Origin: Pseudomonas sp. SJZ079
Lineage (GTDB): Bacteria > Pseudomonadota > Gammaproteobacteria > Pseudomonadales > Pseudomonadaceae
DNA length: 64,000 nucleotides
Direction: 5' to 3'
Assembly: GCF_007993865.1 (NCBI RefSeq)
Contig: NZ_VIUH01000002.1
Span: 1 to 64,000 of the forward strand
Position 1 is the stretch's first letter, and each line of letters starts with the position of its first letter. The notes below the pieces were generated by a model. It did not search any database and had not been told where the DNA came from. It saw only the letters and a program-made list of their open reading frames with translations. The translations under genes were made by a program, and so were the position numbers. Below are positions 1-12,600 of this stretch, piece by piece.

Positions 1-135
1 TTTCTCTGGGGCGGGTTACCGCCAGGGCGGTACTGGAAGCATTACCACCGCTTGATCCATATGGGTGACTGGCGCGACTCGGTCGTAGCCACAAATGAGA
101 AAACGGGTTCGATCGGTTCAACTGATCAGGTTTAG
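1..135 (+). other. Possible 3' end of a truncated ORF, unidentified
   Basis: Frame 1 is open from the first base to a TAG at 133-135, giving 44 residues rich in Trp, Tyr and His (for example RYWKHYHRLIHMGDW) with no visible start in the window. I do not recognise the family. It could be the tail of a mobile-element or toxin-associated gene, since the DNA just downstream of CDI loci often holds remnants, or it could be chance. The reading frame is only visible because the window cuts it, so coding is not established. Confidence 0.2.
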
Positions 136-327
136 CAACGGGAACACCCTGCTGTTAAAAAAGCAGGGCGGGTAGGCTTTGGATCTTGACGTAGGACCGG
201 CTAATGGGTGTCCCCTTTTTCCTTCCATCCTGGGCATAAATAATCCTCCATCCTTAGAACCTACAAGCCTAGCTCAGCTTGGAAAAATAAATCTGTCCCC
301 TTTTTTCTCTGCCCCCTTTTTTCTCTT
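136..327. repeat. Non-coding spacer with three GTCCCC/poly-T motifs
   Basis: No gene is visible here. The motif GTGTCCCCTTTTT lies near 208-220, CTGTCCCCTTTTTTCTCT at 293-310 and a GCCCCCTTTTTTCTC variant at 311-325, the last two nearly in tandem. The reverse complement, AAGGGGACAGATTTATTT, resembles short repeats that I recall flanking REP-associated tyrosine transposase genes in gammaproteobacteria; that link is from memory. A stem (CCCTGC...GCAGGG, about 148-167, A-rich loop) lies further left. The stretch is clearly more AT-rich than the rest of the window, consistent with an acquired or recombining boundary next to the CDI module. Confidence 0.45.
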
Positions 328-618
328 TTAACTTTCATAAGCTGGCTTTCCATATTTGGCCAAACTATAAAACTCAAAATACTCTTCCTCCACATCAGGA
401 AGATAGTCCCTAGTCATTTTCTCGAAATGCGGAATATCATCAACTGGTGAAATTGAGTCACTAGCTAGAACTTGCTCAATAATTTCTCCTAGCTCACCAC
501 TCAAAAACTCAGCGGCCATCGGATCTTTTGAATTACAAAGAGCTAATTTCAGTTTTTCAGCACTATTTTTTAACAGCCTAACTTGCTCTTGCGTGAACAT
601 TTTCTCAGACTTATTCAT
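328..618 (-). CDS. Putative CDI immunity protein (CdiI-like), small acidic protein
   Basis: This encodes a 96-residue, Glu/Asp-rich soluble protein with no signal peptide or membrane segment. I do not recognise its fold. It lies directly after the cdiA stop: its ATG at 618-616 overlaps the cdiA TAA in the sequence ATGAATAA (8-bp overlap), which suggests translational coupling. An upstream ATG at 639 would add seven residues (MFLGCTE), but an AGGG placed about 9 bases before the inner ATG favours 618. Position, size, acidic character and AT-rich composition are those of immunity genes that neutralise the toxin at the C terminus of the preceding CdiA. The immunity role is inferred from context only. 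Confidence 0.6.
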   Translation of the reverse strand: MNKSEKMFTQEQVRLLKNSAEKLKLALCNSKDPMAAEFLSGELGEIIEQVLASDSISPVDDIPHFEKMTRDYLPDVEEEYFEFYSLAKYGKPAYES

Positions 619-3600
619 TTCCGTACACCCTAAGAACATCTACCTTTTCAGGGACGCTCCAGTTTTTTAGATTGGGAACAATAGTTTGGCTTGCGCCACC
701 TTTAGCGGTGTAACCGCCCTCTTGAATCTCAGCAACTTTACTTTCAAATACAACAGGCCTTGTGCCTGGCCTTGGCTTAATGGCGTACACATCGTAGCTG
801 CCTACAAAATTCTTATAGGGCAACCCTGCCTCTTGTGCCAACTTTTCCGGGTTATTTTTGAAATACTCAACTTCCGACTTCGTAAAGTAGTACGAAGAAC
901 GGCCTGGCACATTATTTGCCGACACAAACTTATAGAGGGCTTCACCTTGATCAATATCACGCTTTATAGGAACAGTTGAGCCCGACTTAATATTTCCGTC
1001 AGCTAAATTTTTTGCTAAATCATCAGATAAGTCTGCAGCTTTATATTCACTGTATAAATCAGCTCTAACCGATTGAACTGAAGGCAAATCTGGATTAACT
1101 CCTTTGGTATTAAAGGGTGAACTTGATGAAATTAATGGTGTATTTAAACCTGCCTCAGCATCGGCAGCGCCCGCATGCGTCCCAGAGTTTGCCGTACTGG
1201 TTGTGCTGGCATTATTCACTGGACCAGTTGCTTTTGCACCATCTCCTGCAGCCGCCTTACCAACACCTCCAACCCGATTCAGCGCTACAAAATTCAACGC
1301 AAACTCAGTTGCCCACTGCGCATCAACCTTAGCAGCCGCCTCCGGATTACCCTGCAGTTGATACAGAAACGCCTGGGCATCCGCTTCGGTCTTCGCTTGG
1401 TTAAAGGCTTTAAGCAATTCATCCGGTTTGGAAATACTTTGCAGCGTGCCGTTAACCAGTAGCGAACTAGTGCCCGTAAAGTCACCCACTAAGCTCTTGC
1501 CAACACCGTAAAGATTGCTTGCCGTTTTGTCTACCGCTGCACCTGTACCTTGGGCCGCACCCCACAGCCCTGGCAACACACCGCTACCTGAGTAGTAATT
1601 CAGATACTTCCGGTAAAAGTCATTCTGCGCCCATCCTTCAGGGGTATAGCTCACTAAAGAATCTGCATTCACCAGCGGGTCATAGAAATCCGTATGGTTG
1701 AGCTGGTAGTTCTGCAAAAGTCGTAGAGTTTCAGCAGCCGTATAAGGCCTACTCAAATCAATAAGCATTGGCACGTCGCCTTCTGCGGCGGCGACGTCAT
1801 AGCGGTTTCCAAGCGGAGCCAGGGCGATCCCTAAATGGACCAAGGTCGACGAATCGAATATTTCGCGCCCGGCAATGGTTTGCTGCCAGTCAGCATCCGT
1901 GTAATAGGCAAAGACGGCCGCTAAACGACGAGTCGCTTCCTCCTCACTGATGCCTTTCTCTTTAGCCAGCACCTTGGCTTGTTTCTCGATGAGCATCCGC
2001 TCATCCGGATGCAACTGCCGGTTATACAACTCCACCCCGGCAGCACTGTTGCCTGCCGCAACTTGCCCGGTCAGACCACCACCAGACCCCGCCGCAACGC
2101 CCATTCCGGTCGCGATCAAGGTGGCGACGGCCTTGCTGTCCGCCTCGTTTAGCCCGCTATCTTTCAGCGCGTCACCAATCGCTGGCATCAAAGCGGCGGA
2201 TGCACCAGCACCCAGTGCACTGCTCGCTACACTGCCACCGGCCAAGCCCTGAATGGCGCCGGCGGTGGCGTGCAACAAGACGCGTGCAATCCCGCCCTCA
2301 TCCCAGGCGGCCTTGCTCGTTTCATCCGTTGCTTCGCTATGCTTCTTGTCCGCGTAGTCGCCGATTTGGTTGAAGGTATCGGCGGCCGTGGTGTTGGCCA
2401 CAATACCCTCCGAGGTGCCACCGCCCGTGCCCCCCAGGCCGGCGGCCAGTAGACCGGTGGCGATATCGGCGAACAAGCGCTTGTCGCCGCCAACGTCCCA
2501 CTTCTTGGCGTCCTCGATGGCAGCGTTTGCCGCGGCGACATCCTCTAGCGACCCCGTTTTGTCCGCCTGGGTGAACTTCTCCTGCGCGGCCTTCTGCTTG
2601 GCCTGTGAGATGGTCGAAACCACGCTCTGGCCCAGCGCCACCGTGCTCTGGATCAGGTCCATGCGCTCTTGCATGGCTTTTTCGTCCGGGCGGTCGAGTA
2701 GCTGGTTGGCACCGGTGGTATTGCGGCTCAGACCATCCAGGTCCTGTGCGCCGGCGGCGCTGCGCACCTCGATAGAGCCTGGGCTGATGGCACTGCGTGT
2801 AGTGCTGCGGTCCGAGTCTTCCAGCGCCAGCGGCAAACCGCCACCCAGCGAGGAAAGCGCTTTAATATCTCCATCTTCGCCGCCCTTGGTGGTACCGCCG
2901 GAGCTATAAGACACGCTCAGGCTAGCGGACTGGCTCTCGATCTCGCTGCGATTGCGGATATCGCTGTGTTCCAGGCGCTCGGTGCTCAGGCGATTCTTAT
3001 CCGCCGCTGCCTCGCTGGCGATCACCGCCCCGTGCAGGCGGGTGGTATCGGCAACGCTGATGTCATAGCCACCCTGTCCGGCATAGATACCGCTCTGTTC
3101 GGTCACCGCCTGGTAGAGGGTGCTGGTGTTACCCGCGGCCAAACTCCCACTGGCCGTGACGGTGGCGCCGTAGCAAAACGGCGGTACGCAGATGCTGCCG
3201 CCGAACCCGGCGCTCTTCTGCTCATTGTTACTCTTGGCTTCATCCTGGCGCGAGACGATATTCAGGTCACCGCCGATGGCGGCTTGCACGTTGTCGGCAC
3301 GGATCTGCGCGCCGGCCAGGGTAGTGTCCTGGCCACTGACCAGTAGCAGCGTGCCGGTATCCAACGTGCTGTTGACCTGAGTCAGTTCATGACCTTTGCC
3401 GGTACCAATGGCCGCCTTCGCCCCCAGGTCGAGGGTGAAGCCATTCTGCTGACCGATATTGAAGCTGGCGCCGATGCTGGTGCGGTTGGTCTTGTCATTG
3501 TTATCCCACTCGCTGCGGTTTTGTGCGCTCTCAAGAATGACGTCGCGCTTGGCCAGCAATTGGGTTTCCGCGGCCTTGAGGCCGCTGCCGATGACGTGGA

Positions 3601-6600
3601 TATCGCCTTGCGTCGAAGCTTCGGCACCAGAGGCCACGATGCTGAGCGAGCCACCACTGCTGAGGTTCGACTGCTTGACCTGTTCGCTGCTGTACTCACT
3701 GCTACTTTTACTTCGCGTGTGGGCCAGTTCAGTGCCAATCTTGATCAGCGAGCCGCTGCTGTTAGCGGGTTTGCCGTCGGCAATATTCGCCGCGGCGCTG
3801 CTCCCTTGCTGCACGGCCGAATAGGCTGACAGAAGTGCCTGGGCTCCCTTGACCGCCTTGAGGCGGTCATCATCGGCTTCGCTTGCAGCCTTCGCACTGT
3901 CGTAGATGCTCTGCACCGTATCGACGACTGTACCGCCCACCACTCGTCCAACCGCTAAGCTGTTTGAACCACTCTTGCTGCTCTGTTTGGCCGTTTCAAT
4001 ACCGGCGGCAATGGTGACGTCCGACGCGGTCAGGGTCATGTCCTGAGTGCTGACAAGATCGCTGGCGATAACGCCAATCTTGCGTCCGGCGGTCAGCGTC
4101 ACGCTGCCTTCGCTCGAGCCGAGCGTACTGCCGGTCAAGGTGACTTCTGCGGCCTTGCTGTTGCCCTTCTGCTTGCTGATCGACAGATGCTGGTTGCCGG
4201 TAATGTCGTCTAGCCCGAGATTGTTGGCCGTCGCAATGCCGCTCAGATCACGGCTCTTGGCCTTGTATTTCTCGTCTCGAGTAAAGGTGTTGGCGGCAGC
4301 GTCAACCGTAAGATCGCGACCGGCGAGAATATTCAGGTCTTGAGTACTGACCACTCCAGAGGCTGTTATCTGTACATCGCGGCCGGCCTGTACGTTGACG
4401 TTGTCGCCAGAGATCAAGCTGCCGACCGCCTGAGTCTGCGACTCTGTGACCTCGCGCTTTGCCTTGCCGGACTTCAGCCCGCCCCAGCTGCTTTTGCTAG
4501 AGCTGCTGGCGTGCATGGTCGCTGTGCTATCGAGCACATGCCCGATCCGAATGTCATTGGCCGCCAGCAAGCTGACATCGCCGGTGCTCGACTCGACTGC
4601 GCTGCCCTTGACATTCAGGTCATGCCCGGCGACCAGCACAGCACTGCCGGCGACAATACTCGAACCCACTGCACTAATGACTTCGCTTTCATCCAGCGTG
4701 CTTTTTTTACTGCTACTGCCAAACGAACCGCTCTTTTTCTTCATTTTTGAATAGAAGCTGTAGTCACGATTCGACTCTGCTAATAGATTCAAATCGTTGC
4801 CGGCATAGAGGTAGGCTTCGTCGCCGGCTTCCAAGCGACTGGCGCTCACGGTGAGGCCTTTGCCCGAAACGATGGCCAGGTTCCCGCCCGCCTCAATCTC
4901 GGCTGCTTGCTGGCGTACCTGGGCATTCTCTTGGTGAATCTTCTTTTTGCTTCTGCTGTAGCGGTACTCGCTGCTGCTTTCGTTGGCCGCCGCCGCGATC
5001 ACCACATCACGCCCGGCAGCCAGGGCAATATCCCCACCCGCCTTGACCCTGCTGGCGATTACCGCCAGGTCCTGGCCGGCCTCGACACTGAGATCACCGC
5101 CAACCTGCACGCTACTGGCGTGCTGAGTACCGCTGGAGTTGCTCCAGAAGTGGCGCTTGTCCTTGCGCATCCGGCCTTGCTCTTCGGTCGCAGAGGCGAT
5201 GACCACATCGCGCCCGGCGGTCAGTTGACCAAGCCCGCCAGCCGAGAGCACACCGCCAATGTTCTGGATATCGCGCCCGGCCGACAGGCTCAGGCCGTTG
5301 CTCGCCTCGATCCGCGCGGCGCTGTCGACCACGCTGCTGAGCTGACTGAAGTCCCGGCCGCTGCGGCGCTCTTGAGTGATGCTGCGCTCGTTGAGGATAT
5401 CGCCGGTCAGGGCGATGGCACGGACATCCCGACCGCTGATGATGCCACCCTGGGCATTGCGGATACTGTCCGTGGCGAGCAGGGACAACCGCTCATTCGC
5501 CTGCATCAGCCCACTGTTGCTGATGTTATTGGCGGTGATATTGAGGTTATTGCTGGCGCGCAGGGTGCCGGTATTGATCAGCTCGCCGCCGGAGATCAGC
5601 GCTACATCGCGGCCCTGGATCAGCGCGCCACTGGGCGCCAACCGGCCCTCGGCCTGGGCCAGGTAGAGCACCGGCACCAGCACCTGCTCGCCGGCCACCT
5701 CGTACTCTTCCATCCAGACGATATCGTGGGTCAACGCCGCGACCTGCTCGGCGCTCAGAGAAACACCCACAGACAGATTCAGCGCCTGCTTGCTGGCGAT
5801 GGCGTTGTCCATCAGGTAGCGGAACATCGCCTCGTCGCTGTTCATACCGGCGAGGAAACGCTGGCCGGTGCGGGCGACGATGGCCGCGCGGATCAGGCGT
5901 TGCTCGTAGAGGCCATCGCCCAGACGCTTCTGGGTGTTGTCCGGGGTGTAGCCAAGTTTGCCGAGCAGGTAGTCGGAGCCGAGGAACTGCTTGAGGCTGG
6001 TCAGCTCGGGGTTGGTTTCGATCAGATATCGATGCGGTTTGCTCGACGCATTGACGCCGGGCAGGCCCGCAACGGTTTGCACGGCCTGCCCGGCAACGGC
6101 TGTATGTGTCGCACCGGGCGTTGATCCGTTCTGGGTCGTAATGCTGAAGGCACTGCCTTGGCTGCCAGCGTAACCCTGGGTCCGTTCACTGTCGCCAACG
6201 CTCACGCCGCGCGCGACCTGGATGTTGCCGCCCGCTGCGCCTTGAACGCTGCTCGCAGCACTATCGACGGCGCTCTGCCCACTTAGGCGGAACAGGCCGT
6301 TGTCGCCTTGCGGTAGGCTAAAGCCGGGCAGGGTCAGGGGGTTGACCTGTTGCTGTTGCAGATCTGGGGGTAGCTGCGGATTAAGCTGGACCACAAGGGT
6401 GGTGCCGGTGCCTTGGGCGGCTGTATCAGCGACTCGATTAGCTCCGCCACTTTGCAGGTGATCCTCACGGACCACGCTGTTTTCCAGGGTCTGCGCCGCC
6501 TGGATCGAGACATTGCCGCCAGCCTGGATGATCGCCGCCGCGCCGATACCCGTATTGGTCTGGGTCTCGATATCGCTGACCAGAGTGAAGCTGTAGAGCG

Positions 6601-9600
6601 CGCCCGGTACCTCTTTGGGCAAGGGGAGGGCGTTGTAGGGGTTGATATAGTTGGCGCGAAAGCGCTCGTCGGTGCCGTCGGTGACACGCCCGGTATTGAA
6701 TCGCCGTACGCGCTCGGCATTACCCAAGGCTGCACCGGTGTTTGCCAGGGTAGTGGCGCTGATCACTATATCGCCAGCGGCGGCCAGGCTACTGTAGCGA
6801 TTGACGATGCTGCCGCCCTGAATAGCGAGGTCGCCGCCGCTGTATATTTGCGCGGCCGCGGAGTCCTCTTCCACCGTGGTGTCGAAACGTTCAGTGGCTA
6901 CGTAATCGACGTTGTGATGGTCCCCGCCACAGTCATAGCAGACCACATGGATAAAGCCGTAGGTTAGCGTTTGGCCCGTTGAGAAAAGCTCTTTACGGTT
7001 GCTGAACACCGCCGCGCGAAGGCTCATGTCACCCAGCGACTCGATGCTGCCAGAACGGTTCTCCAACAAATCCAGCTGATTGCCGGCGTCATCCTTGGCG
7101 ATGCTCAATTCGCCCAAGCTATAAATATCGGCCTTGAGGTTGGTGAGGCTGCTGCTACGCAACGCCATGTCCGCGCCACTAAAGATCAGGCCGTTTTCAT
7201 TCAACAAGGTCGGCGCGTACAGGCTTAGTTTTTCTGCACTGCCCAGGGTGGCGTAGTTATTCAAGGTGCCGGCGCGCGCCGTCAAATCGCCGGCCGAGGT
7301 CAGTTTGCCGCGATTGCTCAGCAGGCCGTCGGCACTGACCGTGGTCAGCCCACCGCCGACGATGCGCGCGCTGCTGGCGAGGTCGATGCTGGCGGCGCTG
7401 AGGCTCAGAGCGCCGAGGCTGCTGAGCTGACCAGTACCGCTGTAGGCACCGCTGAGGTTCAAGCTGAAGTCACCGTCGCTGGCCAGCAGGCCGTCATTGA
7501 CCCAGCTAGTGCCAGTGCCGATGAACGATTGGCTGGCCAACAGTTGGCCGCTGGCGGTCTGGGTGAAGCTGCCGATGCTCAGCACCAACTGGCCGGCTTG
7601 CAGCACGCTGCTGTTCACCCAACTGGCGGCGCTGATGTTAAGCAGACCGTTGCTGATCAGGCTGCCGCCGGCCTGGGTGACGTTGGCCGCCGAGAGACCG
7701 AAGCCGCCGCTACCCAGGTGCTGAATACGCCCGTCGCTGTTGTGCAAACTGCTGACGTCCAGTTGCAGGTCGGCGTTGGCGGTTTCAATCACGCCGTCTT
7801 GGTTGTTCAGCAGACTGCTGCTGCCGAGGTGCGTGGTGCCGGTCTGGCCCAAGGCGCGCAGGCTGCCATGTTGGTTGTCGATGCTGGCGGCGCTCAGTTG
7901 CAAATCGCTGGCGCTTTCCACAAGGCCGTACTGGTTGTTCAGGGTGCCGGAGAGGCTGAAGTCGATCGCGGCGGCAGCCACCTTGCCGCCCAGGTCTTGC
8001 GCGGCGCCCTGGTTGTTGAAGTCGCTGGCGATGACCTTGAGCAGCTGGTGCGCATAGAGGCCACCGCCCTGGTTATTGAAGGTGGCGCCGGTAGCAGTGA
8101 TACGAGTATCGCCGGCCAGGGCTGAGAGATGGCCGGCGCGGTTGTCGACGCCGGTGGCGGTGATCTCCAGCGCCTGCGCCTGGGTGGTGCCGGCGTCGTT
8201 GTCGAACAGCCCGCTGCTGACCAGCTTCAGCCAGCCGGTGAGGCTATTGAGCACACCGCCACTGTTGTCTACTGCGCTGGTTTTTTGCAGGTCGAGGTTG
8301 CCGGCCTGGCTCTCGATGCGCCCGCCCTGGTTGTCCAGTTTGCCGTCCAGGCTCAGCGTCAGGTCTTGCTGGCTGCTCAGCACGCCGCCGTGGTTGTTCA
8401 GGCTCTGTGCCTGGATGGCGAGGCTGCCCTGTTCGCTGAGGATCAGGCCGTCGCCGCTGTTGTTCAGCGCACCGCCCGTCAGCACCATGTCGAGAGCGTT
8501 GCGCGCGGCCAGGGTGCCGCCGCCCGCGTTGTTCAGGCTACTGCCGGTGATGCGCAGTAGATCCTGGCTGATCAGGCTGCCGCCCTGGTTGTCGATCGCT
8601 GCGGCCTGGAGCAGCAGCGGGCCGGCGCTGGCCACCTGACCCTGGTTGGCGTTGCTCAGTTTGTCGATCAGGCTCAGGGTCAATGCTGCCGCGCTGGACA
8701 ACTGCCCGCCGCGGTTGTCCAGGCTGGCGGCGGTCAACAGCGCCGCCTGCTGGCTGCTGATTTGCCCGGCCTGGTTGTCCACCGCGCCGGCCGTTGCCGT
8801 CAACCTACCCTGGCTGTCGATCAAGCCGCCGGCGTGGTTATCCAGCGTGCCCGTGAGGGTCAGGTTGAGGTCGCTGGCGCTGGAGACAATGCCCTTGGCG
8901 CTGTTGTCCAGGCTACCGGCGATCACCTCGAGTGCGCCCTGGCTGACCAGCGCGCCTTCGTCGCTGTTGTTCAGCGCGCGCGTGGCGCCGCTCAGTTCGA
9001 TCTTGAGCGCACCGTCGCGGCTGGACAGGGTGCCCTTGGCACGGTTGTCCAGGTTGCCGGCGTTCACCGTCAGGCCCTGCCAGCCGGAGACCAGCCCGCC
9101 GCCGGCGTTGCGCAGCGTGCCGCTGCCCAGGTCGAGGCTGAGGCTGCCGGCGCTGATCAAGCGACCCTGGTCGCCGTTGTCGATCGCGTCGGCGTTGAGG
9201 CTGTAGCTCTGGTTGCTGGAGACTTCGCCCGCGTCGCGGTTATCCAGCTTGCCCAGGTTGAGCACGGTTAGCGGACCCGTGGCGGATATCAGCCCGCCAC
9301 GGTTATCCAGGTCGCCGTTAAGCAGGTTCAGGCTGACCCCGGCTTCGCCGATCAGCCGCCCCTGTTGCTGAATCAGCTTGGCCACCGTCAGGCTCAGCGC
9401 CTGCTTGGCCGAGACTTCGCCGCCCAGTGCGGCGAGATCGCGGCTGGAGTCGAGGCTGTCGGCACTCAGGCTGAGGCCGGCCGCACTGGTGATCAGCCCA
9501 GCGTCACGGTTATCGACGGCGGCCGCGATCAGGCTCAGCTGCTGCTGACTGCTGAGCACCCCGCCGCGGTTATCCAGGTCGGCGCTGGTCGCATTCAGGT

Positions 9601-12600
9601 TGGCCTGGCTGGCCAGCGTGCCGCCTTGGTTATCCACTGCGCCGCTAGCCAGCGTCAGGGCGCCGCCGCTGGCCAGCAGGCCTTGGGCGGAATTGTCCAG
9701 CGAGGCGCTGTCGACAGTCAGCACCTGGCCCGCGGAGATCAGGCCCTGGTCGTGGTTGTCCAGCATGCCGGTCAGCGTGACCTCGAGATCACCCTGGCTG
9801 GCCAGCACGCCGGCGCCGGAGTTGTCCAGGCTGGCGGCGGTGACGCTGAGCGGGCCGACGGCGGACAACACACCCTTGAGGTTGTTCAGCAGCGCCTGGG
9901 TGATCTGCAGTTGCAGTGCCTGGCCACTGATGATGCGGCCGGCGCTGTTGTCCAGCTCGCTGGCCTTCAGCACAAAGCCCTGGGCGCTGGAGATTTCACC
10001 GCCAGCGCCGTTGTCGACCCTGCCCAGGTTGTGCAGCAGCAGGGCGCCGGGCGTGGCGATCAGGCCCTGATCGCGGTTGTTCAGTACGCCGCTGTTAAGG
10101 TCGAGGGTCAACGCGGTTTCGCTGACCAGCTCACCGCCGCTGTGCTGGTCGAGGCCGCTGGCGCTGACGTGCACGCTGCCTTTACCGGCAATACGGCCCT
10201 GATCGTGGTTATTCAGCTGACCCGTTACCAAGGTCAGGCCGGCGTCGCCGGTGATCAGGCCTTTTTGCTGGTTGTCGAGCTGGCCGGTGACGATGGACAA
10301 CGCCTGCTTGGCGCTGATGACGCCGCTTGCGCGGTTGTCCACGCTGCTGTTACCGATGCTCAACTGGCCATCGCTGATCAACTTGCCGCCGCGGTTGTTC
10401 AGGCTGCCCCGGTTCAGGTCGAGCAGGCCGGCGCTGGAGAGTAGGCCGTCGGCGCTGTTGTCGAGGCTGGCGGCGCCAACCGTCAGGCTGCCGCCACTGA
10501 TCAGCGCGCCCTCGCCCTGGTTGGCCAGAGCCCCGGTCAATTCCACGCTCAAGGTTTGCTGGCTGCTCAGCGTGCCGCCGCCACTGTTATCCAGGCTGTC
10601 GCCGATCAACACCAGGCTGTCGCGCCCGGCGAGCAGGCCTTTGGCGTTGTTGAGCAGGCGCTGCACGGTCAGTTCCAGCCCCTGAGCGCCGATGATGCTG
10701 CCGGCGCCGCTGTTGTCCAGCAACGCAGCGGGCTGCCCGGCAGTCGCCTGCAGGCGGACGCTGGCCTGGCCCTGGGTGGAGATTTCCCCGGCAGCGTTGT
10801 GCAGGCTGTTGCTGGCCTGGATATCCAGGCCCTGGGTCGCGGCGATCAGGCCGCCCTGGCGGTTGTCGATACGCTCGGCGACAAGGGTCAGTTTGCCCTG
10901 GCTGAGCAGTTCGCCGGCCTGGGTCGAGGCATCGCCCTGCTGCTCCAGGCTGCCGACTGTGACCTTGAGGTCGCCCTTGGCGGCCACTTGCCCGCGGTCG
11001 CCGTTCAACAGCTCGGCGGCGCCAACCTTGAGGGTGCCGTCGGCGACCAGGGTGCCCTGGCCACGGTTATCCAACGCCTGATTCAGCTCGACGCTGACGT
11101 CCGCCTTGCCGCTAACCAGACCGCCGTTGCGGTTGTCCAGGCTTTCGCTGGCGAGGCTCAAGCGCTGGTCGGCGACGATGATGCCGCCCTGGTTGTTCAG
11201 CGCGGCTTGGGTAACCCTCAGGCTGCCCTGGCTGGACAACACGCCGGCCTGGCTGTTATCCAGCGCCTGTGCCTGCACGCTCAGCGCGCCCTGGCTGAAG
11301 AGGACGCCTTCGCCATGGTTGTCCAGCGTCTTCGTCACCGTGGCGGTCAGGTCGCCCTGGCTGCTGAGGGTACCTTTGCCGCTGTTGTTCAGGCTGCTGG
11401 CGGTCACCTCCAGCTGGCTACCGGCGGCGATCAGGCCGCCGCGGTTATCCAGGCTGTCGGCGCCGACGCTGACCTTGGTTTGGCTGGAGATTTCCCCGCC
11501 CTGATTGTTCAGGCCGGCTCCAGCGGTGACGCTCAAGGCCTTGTCGCTGGCGAGCAAGCCGCCAGCGTTTTCCAGCTCATCGACGCCGATGTTCAGCGAG
11601 CCCTCGGACAGCACGCGGCCATTGCCGTTGCTCAGCGTGGCCGCCTCGATCGTGGTCTGGCTCTTGCCACGCAGGGTGCCACCCTGATTATCCAGCGCCT
11701 GAGAGGTGTCGACGCTGAGTGCACGGCTGGCGAGCACGCTGCCGCTATTGCGCAGGCTCTGGCCGCTGAGCGCGACATCGCCGATCAGGTTGCGGCTGTT
11801 GTCGGCGTTCACCCCGGCTTCGATCAGGCCCTGGTTGTCGAGCTGACCACCCTGCAGTTCGATGCGCTGGCGTGCGGCCAGGCTCTGGCCCTTGGCCAGG
11901 CTGAGCGCACCCTGGGTCTGTACCGCGACGCTGGCACCGGCATACGCCTTGCCATTCAGCGCCAGGCTGGCGGCCTTGAGCTGCAGGTTCTGGCTGGCGG
12001 TCGCCTGCGCCAGGCTCAGCTGGCCCTTGGCATCGATGTGGATATCCCCGGCGCTGGCGGCCATGTCGCCGGCCAGTTTCACGCCCACGCCCTGCTCGGT
12101 GCCGATCAGGCGGATAGCCCCGGCGTACATACCGCCGAGGGCGGAGCTGTCGATGGCCAGCAGGGGCTTTTCGCTGTCGTCGGCGGCCTTGGCGGTGACG
12201 GCGAGGTCGTCGGCCTTGACCTGGTTACGGCCGGCGATGACGTTGAGCTGGTTGGCATAGATCTCGGCGTTGATCTTGGCGCTGCGGGTGATCAGGTCGA
12301 ACTGGTCGACGTTGCTGGCGTTGAGGCCCTGGCCCTGGATGGAGATCTGCCCAGCGTCGACGTCGAAACGCTCCAGCCGGCCGTTCTCCAGCAGCGGCTT
12401 ACCCGTGCTCAAGGTGACCCGTGGCGTGTTGATAAAGCCGCAACCGTCGCAGGTGATCCCGTGCGGGTTGGCGACCACTACATGGGCGCCCTGCCCGGCC
12501 ACTTCGGTATAGCCCTTGAGTTGGCTGGGATTGGCGCCATTGACTTCATTGAGGATCAGGTTGGCCGCCTGGCCCTTGAAGTTGGGGTTACCGAGGATCA

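Noticed and set aside
147..170. CCCTGC...GCAGGG hairpin at the left edge as a terminator
   Set aside because: The A-run is in the loop, not after the stem, so it does not look like an intrinsic terminator on either strand.
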